Source: Eopsaltria australis
Taxonomy: Eukaryota > Chordata > Aves > Passeriformes > Petroicidae
Assembly: GCA_034509425.1 (NCBI GenBank)
Contig: JAVTVJ010000076.1
Coordinates: 5,456,001-5,520,000, forward strand
Reading direction: 5' to 3'
DNA: 64,000 bases
Below are positions 37,201 through 49,822 of the stretch, piece by piece. The translations under genes were made by a program, and so were the position numbers. The notes under the pieces are model-generated. The model saw only the letters and a list, made by a program, of their open reading frames with translations, searched no databases and had not been told where the DNA came from. The stretch's first letter is position 1. Every line of letters begins with the position of its first letter.

Positions 37201-40200
37201 TTTCACTTGGCCAGTACTGTTCAACATCCTTCCACCAATAACAAATTTCAACCAACTTTTTAATCACTTGTTTCAGGAGTTTGATGTTTCAGAGTTTCAC
37301 ATTCCTTTTTATGACAAGGTTCAAGGACCTTAGTTAGTTGATACACTCAACCAAATGGAAGAATTATCTTTTTATAAGAATGCTTACTGCATGAGATGTG
37401 GAAAGACAGTTATTCATATTGTAATAAATAAGCATCTTCTTTCACTGGTGATGACAAAAAGGCAGCAGAATGATAAGTCTGAGCTAATAAGTATCGACTC
37501 ATGGTGTCATAAGGATTTGGGATATCTCAATTTGAAGGCAGAGTACTTTTTTAAAATGTTTTATATATGTATGATTTATACAGTTAAGACAAGTTAAACC
37601 AGAGTGTTCAATCATGGTTGATTTCCATCTTCATGGATAATGTTCTAGACAAGCCAAGACTTCAGGCATAGAAGTTCTAATTAGAAGTAGGGATATTTTC
37701 TCATGTGGGAGATTACTGCAGTGTGTCAGAGAACACTCATGGCAAACTTATGCTGCTGTTGGTAAAATAAAATGACTCCTCAGATGCAGAATAAGCTAGA
37801 GTGTGAAAATACACTTTGTCAATGTGACTGAAATTTCTCTAGAAAATTCTGTTGACTTAAATGTTCTACTTGCAAGGAGCAGGGAAGGCTTGACCTTAGA
37901 GATACATTCTGGCTTTACATATCCTGCTGGCTTTTTGTGTTTGTGAATTTGTGTGTGTATACATACATATACATACATATGTATGCTTTATTCAGAGCAA
38001 TATTGTATTGTTTAGTATTTGTAAAGTACTATAAGATTTTGAAAACTTCCTTGTCAAATTAGGAAGTGTCTTCAGCGTGATGTAACATAGTGATAACGGT
38101 TGCAAGTCCAGGTCAAACGTGGAAAATTCCCATGACTCCAGTATCTAGCATGTTTTTAAAGTGAAGAAATTTTTTAAATTTATAATAGCTGATGCTCAGG
38201 TAAGAAATTGTATTATAATTTAAAAATTATTGAGCCTTTTTTTCCCTCCTTTTGTCCAGAAAATGCCAGTTTGTTACATTTTGTGACCTATTTCATTGCT
38301 GTGTCTGGTTAATACAGTCATGTTTCATTACTCTATTGACATGGCAGAACATAATATTACTGGTACAACTGAAAGTGTCAGATCAAAAATATGGTACAGC
38401 AGCCTGGGAAATTAAACAATTTCTTTTTCTTTCATGTTAAAAAATTGCAGAGATTTAATAAAGCTCTGAAAACATTCAGTTAAAATTATATTTAAAACTT
38501 TAAATTTGTAATCTGTTATGGTTCATGTGCAAAACATTACATCTCCAGGCAAACACCAAGTAAAAGTGCAGTTTCTGCTTTGTTCTTAATAAGGGAAATA
38601 CTCACATAGAAGTCTGGCAGGCTTCCCATGCTTGGGAATAGATGACTTAAATCTGATCCATTCAGTAGGTCCCTGTTCAACATCTACTGAAATCATGCAG
38701 CTCCATGTGATTGCAAAGGGAAGAGAATTGCCACTTCACACAAAAATCTACCTCAGCTGCTCTCACTTCGAGGCAGATGTGCATAACGAGCTGCATGCAA
38801 AATTTAAGAAAACTAAAGAAATTATGTCACTGTAGGGATACAGTGATTTAAAGTTAATGCCCAAAGTGGTACATCTTTACTGTTACCTCTGTTGCACAAG
38901 GCTCTTAGCCCTTTATCTTCAGGAAAAGTTGAAGAGTTGCAGAAACATGGGAGATGGTGAATTACTTTCTTGATGGCAGCACAACAATGAATAAAACAAA
39001 AAATGTTTTATTCAGTACACAATATATCGGTTTCATGGAAATTGGCTTTTGGGAGCTTTCTGCCTTTTGTTTCTGTCTAGCTATTGTCAGATTTCTGAGA
39101 GACAAGTAAAAATTATGCTGATGACAGAAACACTTAATATAATAAATATCCAAGAGGAATAATGTAGGTAAGGTGGCAGAGTAATGGTTAGAACAATGTT
39201 GCATTTTCTTGTGTGAATGTAAAGTGACCTTATATATGTGGGATCTTAGGTGGACAACAATGCTGAAAACCTGCTGTTTCTGTTCTCATTTTGGATAAAT
39301 CTTTAAACTAAGATATTTTTGACTTAAAAAATGTGCCTCAGCAATGCTTTTACTGACACTATCCTATTCAGATCTTCTTAGCTAGCACTTTGGAAGCTAC
39401 GGAAACTGCAAGAATTCTGTCAGGATTCTTTTCTCATTTTGACTCTACTCATTGTACTAAGTTGATGTTTTCCTTATTTTTTTTTAATAAAGATTGTCCA
39501 GTATTTGCAATTTTCACTCCATCTTTTCTTTTGGAAGCAAGCAAACAACAAACCTCAAATATTTCATCAAACAGTGAGCAAACTCGTTTTTATAGTGAGT
39601 ACTCTTCAACGAGACTAGGCTTTGTTTTGCTTTGCTGTATTGCAGCCAGTGTTGGAGTTACATCCAACAGTGTGGTTTTGCTGGAGCCACAGACTCCCCA
39701 GGAACAGCTCTTCCTCCCAAGTTATTAACTTGTATTTGTCATCAATCCTACTGACCTCAAGACAGCTTCTTGCCTGGGATTCATTCTGTGGAGTTTATAT
39801 TGGCAAAGTTATGTTTTAATATGGATTTCATAAAAAATTAAAACTTTGAAGAATATGATTCTTTCATAAATGCCAAGGTAACTTTAGTTGAAAGATACTG
39901 TCTGTAAGATGTAATGCCACTCTAGAAGATTTTTGTCTCAATAAGTTAGTAGCAAGAGCCAAATGCTGAGGATAATGGGACAGTATATTCCAATAAGACA
40001 GTGAAAATATACACCAAAGATTGCTGTATGATTTGCAGATATGTTATTTTCAGTAAAACTGTGAAACATGATCCAAGGTTCATGCTAATTTATTTGTGTC
40101 TCATGGACAGAGGTACCAACTTCACTTTCTGAAAAGTGTGTTTATTGAGAACACAGCAGTCAAAAATATATAGTCACAAACTAAATGCTATAATAAGGAG

Positions 40201-41230
40201 CTCCATTTTAAAAATCACAAGGCTAATTGGATTTCAAGACTATTATTTTAAGGTAATTTCTTTGTGTCAGATTATCTAAAATCTAACTGTGTTGCAGAGG
40301 AGAAAAAAAAAGGGCAACTAAATTATAAAAAAAAGTGCTATATTAGATAAGGAGTCAAATCTGGACTGTTATTTGGCAACAATCTTCATGCTATTTAAAA
40401 TACATTATGGAGATATTTCTCAATAGAAAGATTATAGTGCTGACTACCTGTATATATCACTGGTTATGTTAAAAGCAGGGATATAATAAACTTAAAAATC
40501 CCAAGTAAATATATTATTCTATAAAGTCACATAAAGACTGTGGAGCTTTAAGTTAGTTTATGGTAAGGATACAGATGCAAAAACCCTTTCATGAAACAAT
40601 GTCCTGCTTGTGACCAATGAACAATAAAGGAACAAGAAAGAAATATCTGCAACTTCCACAAACACTGTGCACTCAACGCAACTAGAAGTAGACTATTAAG
40701 GTGGTATCTGTGAAAGAAGGTTGAGCAAAGTGATACAGGGATTCATATACAGGAGATAAAATGAGGGTAGCTAGACTTATGAAGCAGGTGTAGACTACAA
40801 AAGCAATAATACCCTCTGACCCTCTCTAGGCTTTGCTGCTCTTTTCCATAAAACTTCGAGAACTGAACCACTAAACTGTTTTTTGAAGTGAAATTTAAAA
40901 TATTAGTATCTGTAGATGTCATTTGGAAAGATTAGATCTAAATTAACTGAGGAACAAAATATTCTTTGATTTTAAATCTGAGGGTTTTAATTTATAAAAG
41001 TCTTAAAAAAAAATTCATCTTTTGGCACTTTTTTGATCTAAAGAATGACTGTGCTTACTGAGTTCACTGTAGTCCAGCTCAACCCACAGTGAATTTAGTT
41101 CTTATCTCACCTTTGCCTCTAATTAATGTAAAAAACCCACATAAAATGTGTACAGTGTAAATGCTGGATTAGAACACTCTTTTATTCCCTGTGATTTATA
41201 AGAAAGGATAACATTCTGATGCTGTGACCC
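37201..41230. other. AT-rich non-coding sequence, no gene seen
   Basis: Nothing coding was recognised. The frames at 38632-38835 and 39390-39728 are open for 67 and 112 codons but show no domain, and their translations are low in similarity to anything I know. A GTGTGTGTATACATACATAT microsatellite lies at 37948-37985. Confidence 0.6.
37948..37985. repeat. TG / TACA microsatellite with a palindromic end
   Basis: GTGTGTGTAT runs into ACATACATAT units and closes with CATACATATGTATG, which is its own reverse complement. Simple compound repeat. Confidence 0.85.
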
Positions 41231-41235
41231 GCTTC
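41231..41235. repeat. Target-site duplication, left copy (GCTTC)
   Basis: GCTTC directly precedes the TG end of the solo LTR and is repeated directly after its CA end at 42265-42269. A 5-bp duplication is typical of ERVL-type insertions. Confidence 0.7.
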
Positions 41236-41518
41236 TGAAGGTGGGGGTAACTGGGGTTTTTGTTAATAGATCCCTTGGGGTGGATTAGAGTGAAACTACA
41301 TGGAATGAATGGTATTTATTTATATATGACTGGTTTATTTCAGAACAATTTGGTTGCAATAGAAAGGAGGTATGCAGTCATTTTTGTTATCTAAAGAGAT
41401 ATAGCAATATGAAAGTATAAAAATACTGCTTAAAAAAATACATATGGGAAAGAAAGAGAAAGAAAGAGCACATACTGGAGAGGAAAGATATCATCATCCA
41501 TAGATCTAGGGACAAGAA

Positions 41519-41524
41519 TTTATT
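41519..41524 (-). terminator. LTR polyadenylation signal AATAAA
   Basis: AATAAA on the minus strand inside ACAATAAATTCTTG, about 90 bases downstream of the TATA-like box in the LTR, as expected for the R/U5 border region. Confidence 0.65.
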
Positions 41525-41609
41525 GTTGCAGTTTCAGTGTCTTTTGGTTGAGGTGATGGTCTCAATCTTGATCGGTCAGGGTTGGGGTTAGACAAAAAGA
41601 CACAATGGG

Positions 41610-41615
41610 TTATAC
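41610..41615 (-). promoter_or_regulatory. TATA-like box of the LTR promoter
   Basis: GTATAA on the minus strand (GCATGTATAACCC). Its position upstream of AATAAA gives a plausible U3/R border. No activity can be inferred from sequence alone. Confidence 0.5.
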
Positions 41616-42185
41616 ATGCTCAGGTTCAGGTGGGAGCGCTCAGCTACCTCCCATGGTGGGGGAGTTTTACAGTGTCTGATGTAACACTGCAGATCACCCA
41701 CAGTCCCCTGGTGGAAGGCTCTCAAAATGAGTCTGGGGGCACTTAGGGGTCTTTGATGGATTATGAATTCTTCTAAGACATGACATCTGCCTGTCATGTC
41801 AGCGTAGCCAGTAATGCCCCATCAGAAAGGATGAACACCTTCAGGCTTACACTTGAATGTGAATGTCCTGATCCTTTCCTGGGAGGGAAAGGGGGCTTTT
41901 ACACCTGAGGCAGTTGTGCAAGGGAAGACATTGGAATGATAAAAAAACATTATCCCATCCCTGCAGGATCCTCTTGTTACTGTCAGCTTGTTGCCAAATG
42001 AAGTCTTGCTTGGCACGTCATCCTCTGGTGGTGGGTATGCACCCCTTCCTCACCTGGGCTACTCTTATGCAGATCAGAGGTTTCACCATCACACACAAAA
42101 AACTCTCCTCCCCTTGGGCTGGGGGGTTCAAACCTGGCCCCATCAAAGCACCCTCTGCTTTTGCAAATGGCCAATTGTTTGAGTT

Positions 42186-42233
42186 ATTAACCTCTAATCT
42201 TTCACCTCTATTAACCTCTAGTCTTTCACCCCT
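42186..42233 (-). repeat. 24-bp tandem duplication in LTR U3
   Basis: Two adjacent copies of a 24-base unit beginning ATTAACCTCTA, at 42186-42209 and 42210-42233, differ at two positions. On the minus strand they read as repeated AGAGGTTAAT and AGGTGAAAGA blocks. Tandem duplications in U3 are common sites of enhancer elements in retroviral LTRs. Confidence 0.85.
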
Positions 42234-42238
42234 GACCC
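42226..42238 (-). promoter_or_regulatory. Nuclear-receptor DR1-like motif in LTR U3
   Basis: The minus strand reads GGGTCAGGGGTGA, two RGKTCA-like half sites in direct orientation with one base between them, the DR1 layout used by HNF4 and RXR dimers. The second half site (GGGTGA) departs from AGGTCA at two positions. Motif resemblance only. Confidence 0.35.
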
Positions 42239-42264
42239 ACCTCAGAACAAAGGATACCCATCCA

Positions 42265-42269
42265 GCTTC
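42265..42269. repeat. Target-site duplication, right copy (GCTTC)
   Basis: Matches the five bases at 41231-41235 exactly and lies immediately outside the CA end of the LTR. Confidence 0.7.
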
Positions 42270-45200
42270 TGTAAGGTGATTATAGTTGGATGTGTACTGT
42301 GGACAAAGCACATCCTAGTCAATTACCTTCAATATTTTCACTAAAAAGAAGGAAATGAGACACGTTAAGGATAAACAATGCAATAACAGGAATGCTGTCC
42401 AAATCTTAGTAGAGAAAAATTATTGTTATTCAGAAACCATTCACCAAAGGACTCTGTCCCCCTACCATCTCCTAGATTAATTTTTCTACAACTAATTGGC
42501 AGGTATTGCTTTATTATTTGAATTAATGAAGTTCATTATTCTTCAGTTAATTAGATATTAATTTAAAATCAATTTGGCTGGAAACAAAATACTTTAGCTA
42601 ACAGAACATTAGATAACTTTTCATCTTGCATTAAAAAGTTATAAAAATTGACCCTTCCCATTATAGGTCAATAAAAATTTGATGTGCTGAGTTGGATACA
42701 AGCTGTTCACACTCTTTCAAAGTTAGTTACAAATTAAAGCTTTGGACAAGGCAGCCTTTTAAACAGATGAGAACAGCCTTTGAAGATTGTTCAACTTTCT
42801 GTACTTTGCTCATCAGAAAGACTTCTTACTGTACTCCTTTCCTCCCTCCATCAAAAAGCTTCTGAGAATTCACTGGTGACTGGAAAGAATGTACAGGTAA
42901 AGTTATGCTTATTCTTATATTTCAGGCTTTCACAATGATAAGGCCAAATTAGGGAGATGAGAGCAGAATTCCTGTATCTTGTTCCCTTGCAGGGATGCTG
43001 GAATGAGTAACAGAAGATGTCCAATCTCTTCAGAACCTCAAAGCACCTCCCCACTGTGAATACTTCAGTCAATTTTGAACAGGTGGTATGAGGCTGTGAA
43101 TAAACAAAGCTTCACTTTTTCATCCACATATTGCCTATTGTAAAGTATCACATGTCCTGTGAGAAGGATTTCAAGGCTGTATATTTGCATTGTGCTTTTG
43201 CCAATCAGTTCTGATAAATTCTGGTTGCTTATGTGACCCACATTTGTCTCTTCCCTCTTCCTGGATAAATGGAGCTTTTTAAGCCATTAAACACAAAAAA
43301 TAGTAATACTCAAATTCTACTTTTCAGAGAAGTCTGCAATAGCAATCAGCATGTTTAGGAAGAAGTCCTAAGTACTGAAATATTTGGAATTACACACCCT
43401 GGCCTTGCTCCAAGATACTGTATATTACAACTCAAATCTTTTACTGGCAATACATATGTCCTATTTGCATAACTAAGGAAATCATAACTACTTTTTCTGT
43501 GAAAAAACAACATACAATACTAATGATTTTTATACCCTTGCATGCATTTCACCTAGTGTTATTTTCTACAAAAATAGTAGGATGTTAGAGAAAGGCCATC
43601 AATGGGAAGAGAAAAATAGGTGATGTACTGCCTAGCAGCTAAAATGAGAAATTCCAAGTTCCCCCTTTGTGAAGCACTAACCCTTTACCTAGAAGTCGAT
43701 TTTGGGTTCTTAATATTAGAAGAGAAGGAAGCTTAAACTTTTAGTAGTGAAAAAAATACACAATTTTTAGATTGTTTCATATACTGTTTGATACAATTTC
43801 AGAGGTTGAACACCTGCCAATTCAAAATTATAGTACTAATCCACCTGTCAAAATTGTACAAAACTATTGAGATCTTCAACAAAGACATACAATCCATTTT
43901 TTTTTTCTTGGGTTAAATGCACTGTGAAATTTATGAGGTATGTAAAATTTTGTATTACAAGCATTATAGTCCAACAAAGACATTTCATGTACAGCTTTAT
44001 TTGAAGAAGATAATAGCATCTGCCATGATATACAGTGCTGAAGAGAAATGTATGCTTTTAAACATTAGGAAGAAAATTAATTTTCCTGTCTACAAGAGAT
44101 TTGGGGAAACATAAATGACACTTCATCATGTTTGGTTGTAATTTTTTTAATGTAATTCAAACATTTTAACCACTAAAATCAAGCCCAGGGTATTTTATGT
44201 ACATTCTCTAAGGTGATATGGTGATTGCATTCCAATTTGAGATACCTGGCATTCACAAAAGTTAAAAATCTTTGTGAAAACGTGCATTTAAATTTCATAA
44301 TAAAATGAAGATTCTCATGTGATTTCTCTCTAATTATTACAGTATATGATAAGTTTTCTCTGACAATTGAAAGTTTCAGAAGTCCAAAGGCAAGTAGAGA
44401 CCTCCAAAATTATTCTTTTAATATATATTTTCTGTTGCTTACCTTTCCATTTACAGTTTTTAAATTTCTGTAGCCTAAAATTTACACTCTTTATGTCATG
44501 AGCGTCTGCACAATAGACATCTAAACAGAATGTGATCTGCTGCTCATATAATCCAAAAGAAAAGAAATTTTAAACATTAACTGGAAGATTTCCTCTTACT
44601 TGAATTTATTAAGCTCATGTATGGAATATAGCAAGGAAACATCTGTTTTCTGTTCAGGGTCAAATTAATTTTTGATAGCTAAAGTCTTCCTGTCAGTAAA
44701 AGGTACAAAGTTAACTTGAATTAAGAGCATCCTGATGAAGGCAAAGCCATTTCTAGTTTTAATATGAGTAACAAATCTTATTAAAAGCACCTGGAGACTG
44801 TCAAACATATTATGTACTCTTGTATTAGAAGCATACAGTCTGAGTTAAATCTTCTAATGCCTAAGAAATTGATTCTAGATCATTAATTTATTCCTCTTTC
44901 CTTAGACATTTTGACCTGACGTTCTCTTTTGCACTGTTTGTGAAGACCAACTTTGCAAATTTTGTTGCTTTAAAAACTCCTTTCAATTTCTCAGTGGTAG
45001 AGATGAAGTACACTGAAATGAAGAGAAAGCTGCAATCCCTGAGTTTCATTCTGGCAATTGCAAAACAAAACTAAAAATGATATTTCATAGGAGTGTTTCT
45101 TCTAGCATCTGTAAAGGCATTAATTAACTTCTTTCCATTAACTTGTGATCTCAACATTAAGCATAAATAATTCAGGGACAGCTGTCAAGCACTAAAATGT

Positions 45201-48200
45201 GGTTCATTCTCCTTCCTTACCTTTGATTCTCCAAACTGAAGCTTTCGTACAGAGTTCTGTAAAGGAAATATACAGCATAGTCTATATACAAGTTTGCATG
45301 GAGTATGAATGAGAGTGTGTGTGCTTAAAAATAGCAGAAGAAATGTCACAGCAGGGTTTAGACAAGTGGTAAATGTGCAACCAGACAAGAGACTGAAAGC
45401 AGACACCCATGGATAACAGCAAGGCATCGAGTTGAGTGTTGAAGATAAGCTACACAAGCGCTAAATCCACAGCAGAGTTGTGGGGTAATCTCAAAGTGAT
45501 ACTGCTCAGCATGGCTCTGTGCCTTTGTGAAAGGCCTTAAAGGCTGCAAAGAGCAACGCCACTCAAGATGAGCCTAGAAGATATGAAGAGGAATCAAGGG
45601 GAGTAATTTCTTGTCCTCTATTCCATCCTGTGTAATAATTATCAAAATAATAGAACATACATGTCTCATATTTTTGCATGTAAGTATGAAACTGTGAGCA
45701 CAAATTTGGTATTTTCTATGAGGAAAATAATCTAATTCCTTCTGTACCATCTCTTTTTAATTTTGTATATAATTTAAACATACACACAGCATCAGATTGA
45801 TAAACCTGAAGAGTTATGAGATAAAAGGGATTCTTTTGCTGTCCTCATTGAGTTCTGTGTCACATCATCAGAAGAATTTGCTTATATTTTAACTGCACTT
45901 GCAAAATTAATTATTTCAGTCCTTGCTTCTCTGAGCTGTCAACAATGGAGAACAATTCCATGACAGGAGGAGGACAAGGTTTAAAATGCAGGTTCCCACA
46001 CCAAGTAAGAAGAGCTGTTCGAAGAGCAGAGCATTTTTACTTGTAGTTCCAATTCAACACAGAACCCTCATGCCCATGTACAGCGACTAAATAAACTTTT
46101 TATTATTACTCTGAAAATCCTGAGTAATTAATTTTTCTATCATCAAAATATATGGCTAAATATTAAATGTCTAAAGCTTTGTGAACTGAATTGTTTAGGA
46201 AGGAAAATTAATCAAATTGAGAAGCTGTTCAGCACTTAAAGGCCAGAGAACTTTTCTTTATAACAGGACATTGCTCAATCAGCTGCTCCACAGACAGTTT
46301 TTTAGTGCTCTTTTTAAGCATCATCTGTAGATTGTCATAAAAAAAAAAATACTTTATTAGAAAGTAAGAGAAAAATCACTGGTGTGTAAGGTAAAATGAT
46401 TGTGTTTCATCTGTTCTTCCTGTCTCAATATTTGGTATTATTTTTCCTCCTAGCAACAGCAGGATCAATGTTTCCCCTTTTAGTAAAGTTTACCTGTTTC
46501 TTACTTGGCAATGATGCACCTTTCTGCCTATGGAATTTGTTCTTTAAAATTACAAGCCTGCTGAACAATTATTAAACAAATCCAATAGCTGATAGACGAC
46601 TCACAGAGAAAAAAAAAATACCAAGGAACATTAAAACTCTGATGATATAAAGATGATCAGAAGCAGAACCATATATACTTATGAGTGTTCTTATCACTTC
46701 AACAGAAACTCACGGAGTGCTATGAATTGCAGGATAAGAAAGCAGAGAAATCTCAGCTTACTGCCACAGCTAATGCATTAGTAACAAAATTTTCTGAAGA
46801 ACGTATATAGTTCTTTTTTTTTTTTCATTTCCCAAATTACCTGTGAAATTCTTACTCTTAAAAGAACATTTTTGACAAGCAAAAATGGTCTGGTCTACTT
46901 TAGTAACACAGCAGTGAAGCCACTGGATCTACACCCATGTAATAGAGGAAAGAATTTTGTCCAAATGTATACCTAAGTTTTTATAGTTCTAAAAGTTGTG
47001 GAATCTTACAAAAATTTCATAATGGTTAGTATATTTATTTCTTTATATTTATGGCAGTCATTTAAAAATGGGCAAGAATATTGTTTCAAACATTGCTGCA
47101 ATGAGGCTTTCACTCAATTGCACACCTGATAAATAACTTTATAGATCTCTCAATACACTCAAGGAAATAAAAGTTCTTCAGAGACCTTTTCTTACAAGCA
47201 TTACTGCCACATCTAGGAGGACAGCAATAGATGTCTGATGTGACTCAATAAAATTTATATGACAGCTTCCAACAGGAAGTGCGAGAAAACAGTTTCTGTG
47301 AATGATGAAGGTGAAAGAGTTTAAGATATTGTCAGAACAGCAAGAGTGACATTCTTTTTCACAAAATTGCCTAAGATCAAACCTTGCACAGTCAGAGTGG
47401 ATCAGAATGTCTAGTGTATGACATGTCTTGATTCAAAGGCTTAATTCCAAGTTGGCAGTATCATGAAATGAAGCAGGTATGAATAATGCAGACAGCAAAT
47501 GAGTAATTAACATGCATTTTTTGTTTATTAATCCCTCCTCTGACACGTTGTTAAGGGCATTCTTGAGCTTTTGCCTTTTGATTTTACAAAGTCTTGCCAG
47601 AAAGTACGCTCCATGGGAAGTTCTCTGTCACCTAGAGAATCAGCTTTGGGACATCTACACAACCCACTACACAAAATCAGCATCTCCTCCTCCACCAGCT
47701 TTACTCTGTATATTCTTCATAATTGATGCTTTGGACCTTCTCATGCCATGCATCCCAAATCTCCTATTCAAGATTCCATTTTCTGCAGACTGGTGTTTCC
47801 TCTTAAATGATTTTCTCACTCCCCACCATTTCCTGCCTTAGTCTACCTTCACTCCTACCTTTTAGCTTCAGTCTCTTATCACAGCATTACTTTTTTCACA
47901 TGGTTTTTTGCCAAGCTTCTCATCTGTTCTCCCTTCTGAACTGATCTCTGCTCAGCAGCACACCCACAAAAGGCACTGGATGGCCTTTGATCTGCCTGCT
48001 TTGTAAAAGAAAATTTCAACATTAAGCGTATTTGTATTTTAAACCCACAAACTGAGAGCTTATGAAGTAACTGTATTGATTACAATGGCATTTCTGCTAG
48101 GTTTTTTTAAGATGCACTTCCTTCACAATGTTTAAAGTTCTCCTTAAAAGTCCTGCTGGGGGTATTAAGATAGTTTTTAAAGCATTTGACCTCATTTGGC

Positions 48201-49159
48201 TGTTCTTAAAGAAATTAAAAGGAAATACTAATCCTGGAGAAAAATATTAAATATGTATCACATTCTGCAGAATGCATTTACTTTTACACTTCTTTTTGTA
48301 AAAATATAAGCACACTGTTAGTTCATCTGAAGATCATCAGTATCAGTAACACAAATGCTTCACAGTTTTTATAAATCTTTAAGTTGCCAAGGTGCTTCTG
48401 CAGTACACAGAAAAATTATTGACCCTCATGAGGCAAACACTTTGGCACTCATTTTTAAGTCACAAGCTGTAAATATTTCCAAATATGTATCTCTTGTAAC
48501 AATCAGAGTTTTAAGGCTTAAAGAATTATGCCCAAAGAACTAAGAAGAGCTGACCTAATCAAGCAGTTTGTGCCAGAAGAGCAATGAAGGACAGAAAAGT
48601 ACAAATCTATCTTAAGAATTACACAAATATTCATACTATCCATCATATTCTTTAAGAGGCAAATTCTGACATAACACTTTCAGTTTTTCTGGCCAAGTCA
48701 CAGGGGTAGAATGAGTAAAGCATGAAGAGGTAGTGACTGGAGAGAAAACTATGGATGCTAGGGAATGCAACAAAGAGAAAAAAATGAAAATAAACAGTCC
48801 CTCAGCCATAATACTGCACTGGATTGTGCGGTGTGTTCTGAGTCCTTGTTCTGCTCTCTGTCATGGCCCATAATTATCTCACTAAGGTATTTGTTGCTTC
48901 CAACACTAGAGGAGCCTCTCTTGATCTGGTAGACTCCTTGTTTTTCAAGGAGAACACAATGTGACTCAAGGTGGCTTCAGCTTTCTATTTCCCCTCACAA
49001 GCATTTACTCCACACACCTTATATAAAATGAGTTGGTATTTGATATCCACTATCACTGGAGCTGCCTCTCCCTGCATTAATATCAGGTTTTTTCCTATCT
49101 TCTCTTTCAGTTATGATTCCTGTATCATTTTCCACCCCTCACACCTTTTTGCAGCATCT
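42270..49159. other. AT-rich non-coding sequence, no gene seen
   Basis: No exon, RNA gene or transposon recognised. It includes TAAT-dense blocks at 42491-42612 and 46110-46220 that could be regulatory. The 109-codon open frame at 47512-47841 lies in a pyrimidine-rich patch and shows no recognised domain. Confidence 0.6.
42491..42612. promoter_or_regulatory. Candidate homeodomain-site cluster
   Basis: At least six TAAT/ATTA cores lie within about 120 bases (ACTAATTGG, GAATTAATGA, TTCATTATTC, GTTAATTAGATATTAATTTA, CATTAGA). Such density is common in developmental enhancers of vertebrate gene deserts but also arises in AT-rich DNA. No conservation can be tested here. Confidence 0.25.
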
Positions 49160-49275
49160 TTAACAACTACTAGCAACCTGGTCTAGTGAAAGGTACCTTA
49201 CCCATGGCAGTGAGATTTGAAAGAGAGTGTATTTCAGGTCCTTTCCAGCCCAAGCTTTCTATGGTTCTATGATCT
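49160..49275 (+). mobile_element. CR1 LINE 3' terminal fragment
   Basis: About 110 bp match the CR1 3' end: CTAGCAACCTGGTCTAGTGA, AAGGTACCTTACCCATGGCA, GGTCCTTTCCAGCCCAAGCT and the terminus CTATGGTTCTATGATC. The copy is heavily 5'-truncated and moderately diverged. Confidence 0.92.
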
Positions 49276-49711
49276 TCATTTATGACAATCCCCCAGAAAT
49301 CTGTTTTGTTATTTGCCGAAACAAAGAGCTCAGTTTTAGCAAAACGCATAACTTTTCTTCAGATCATTCAGATCATTACTCAAGAGTTCCATCAGAGACC
49401 ACTCTGTGCTTGTTCAGATTTTCTGCACTTCATAAGCTAGCACTTTATGATCTGGGCTTCTGAGATTGTCATTAAAATAATAATGCTTCATTGATCCCAT
49501 GATTCCTTTATTTACCTTGCTGTTTCCTGTTTTTAATTACACCAATTGAGAAACTGTCTGAAGTGTTACATTTGTCAGACTAAATAACACCAGCTGTTTG
49601 GAATTAAAACACTCAAAAGATAGGTGGATTAGACTGCACTTAGATAAACAGTGTAGCCTGGTGTTTTCCTACTAAATGCTTCCAGTAGAAAAAGTTTTTA
49701 TATTGAAAATT

Positions 49712-49822
49712 TCTTTAAAAAATCCAACAAAACAAAACAAATAAAAATCAAAACAAAAAAGGAAAAATAAAAAACCAAAAACCAACCAAAACCAAACAAA
49801 AAACCCCAACCAAAAAATCTAA
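49712..49822. repeat. A-rich / C/A-rich tract
   Basis: About 110 bases of A with C singlets and doublets (CAAAACAAAACAAAT, then CCAAAAACCAACC). Same class as 4520-4722. Confidence 0.85.

Larger units (their letters stand above)
41236..42264 (-). mobile_element. Solo endogenous retrovirus LTR, minus strand
   Basis: The 1,029-bp segment is bounded by TGAAGGTGGG on the left and GGGTATCC-complement TACCCATCCA on the right. Read on the minus strand it starts TGGATGGG and ends CCCACCTTCA, so it has the TG...CA ends of an LTR with short imperfect inverted termini, and GCTTC flanks it on both sides. Its internal order is right for an LTR transcribed leftwards: a U3 of about 650 bp, a TATA-like GTATAA (complement at 41610-41615), a polyadenylation signal AATAAA (complement at 41519-41524) about 90 bases on, and a U5 of about 280 bp. 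No gag, pol or env is present beside it, consistent with recombination between two LTRs. A 24-bp tandem duplication lies in the distal U3. The 5-bp duplication suggests an ERVL-like family; the family name is not known to me. Confidence 0.78.

Noticed and set aside
39390..39728. 112-codon open frame starting MEATETARIL
   Set aside because: No domain recognised and includes a phenylalanine run encoded by a T tract; likely chance.
41588..42016. Minus-strand frames within the LTR as a possible viral protein
   Set aside because: They fall inside the U3 of a segment bounded by LTR ends and target duplications, and show no retroviral protein motif.
42124..42136. GGGTTCAAACCTG as a tRNA B box
   Set aside because: No A box at the right distance and no acceptor-stem pairing; it lies inside the LTR.
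47512..47841. 109-codon open frame in a pyrimidine-rich patch
   Set aside because: Hydrophobic and proline-rich content follows from the pyrimidine bias; no domain.
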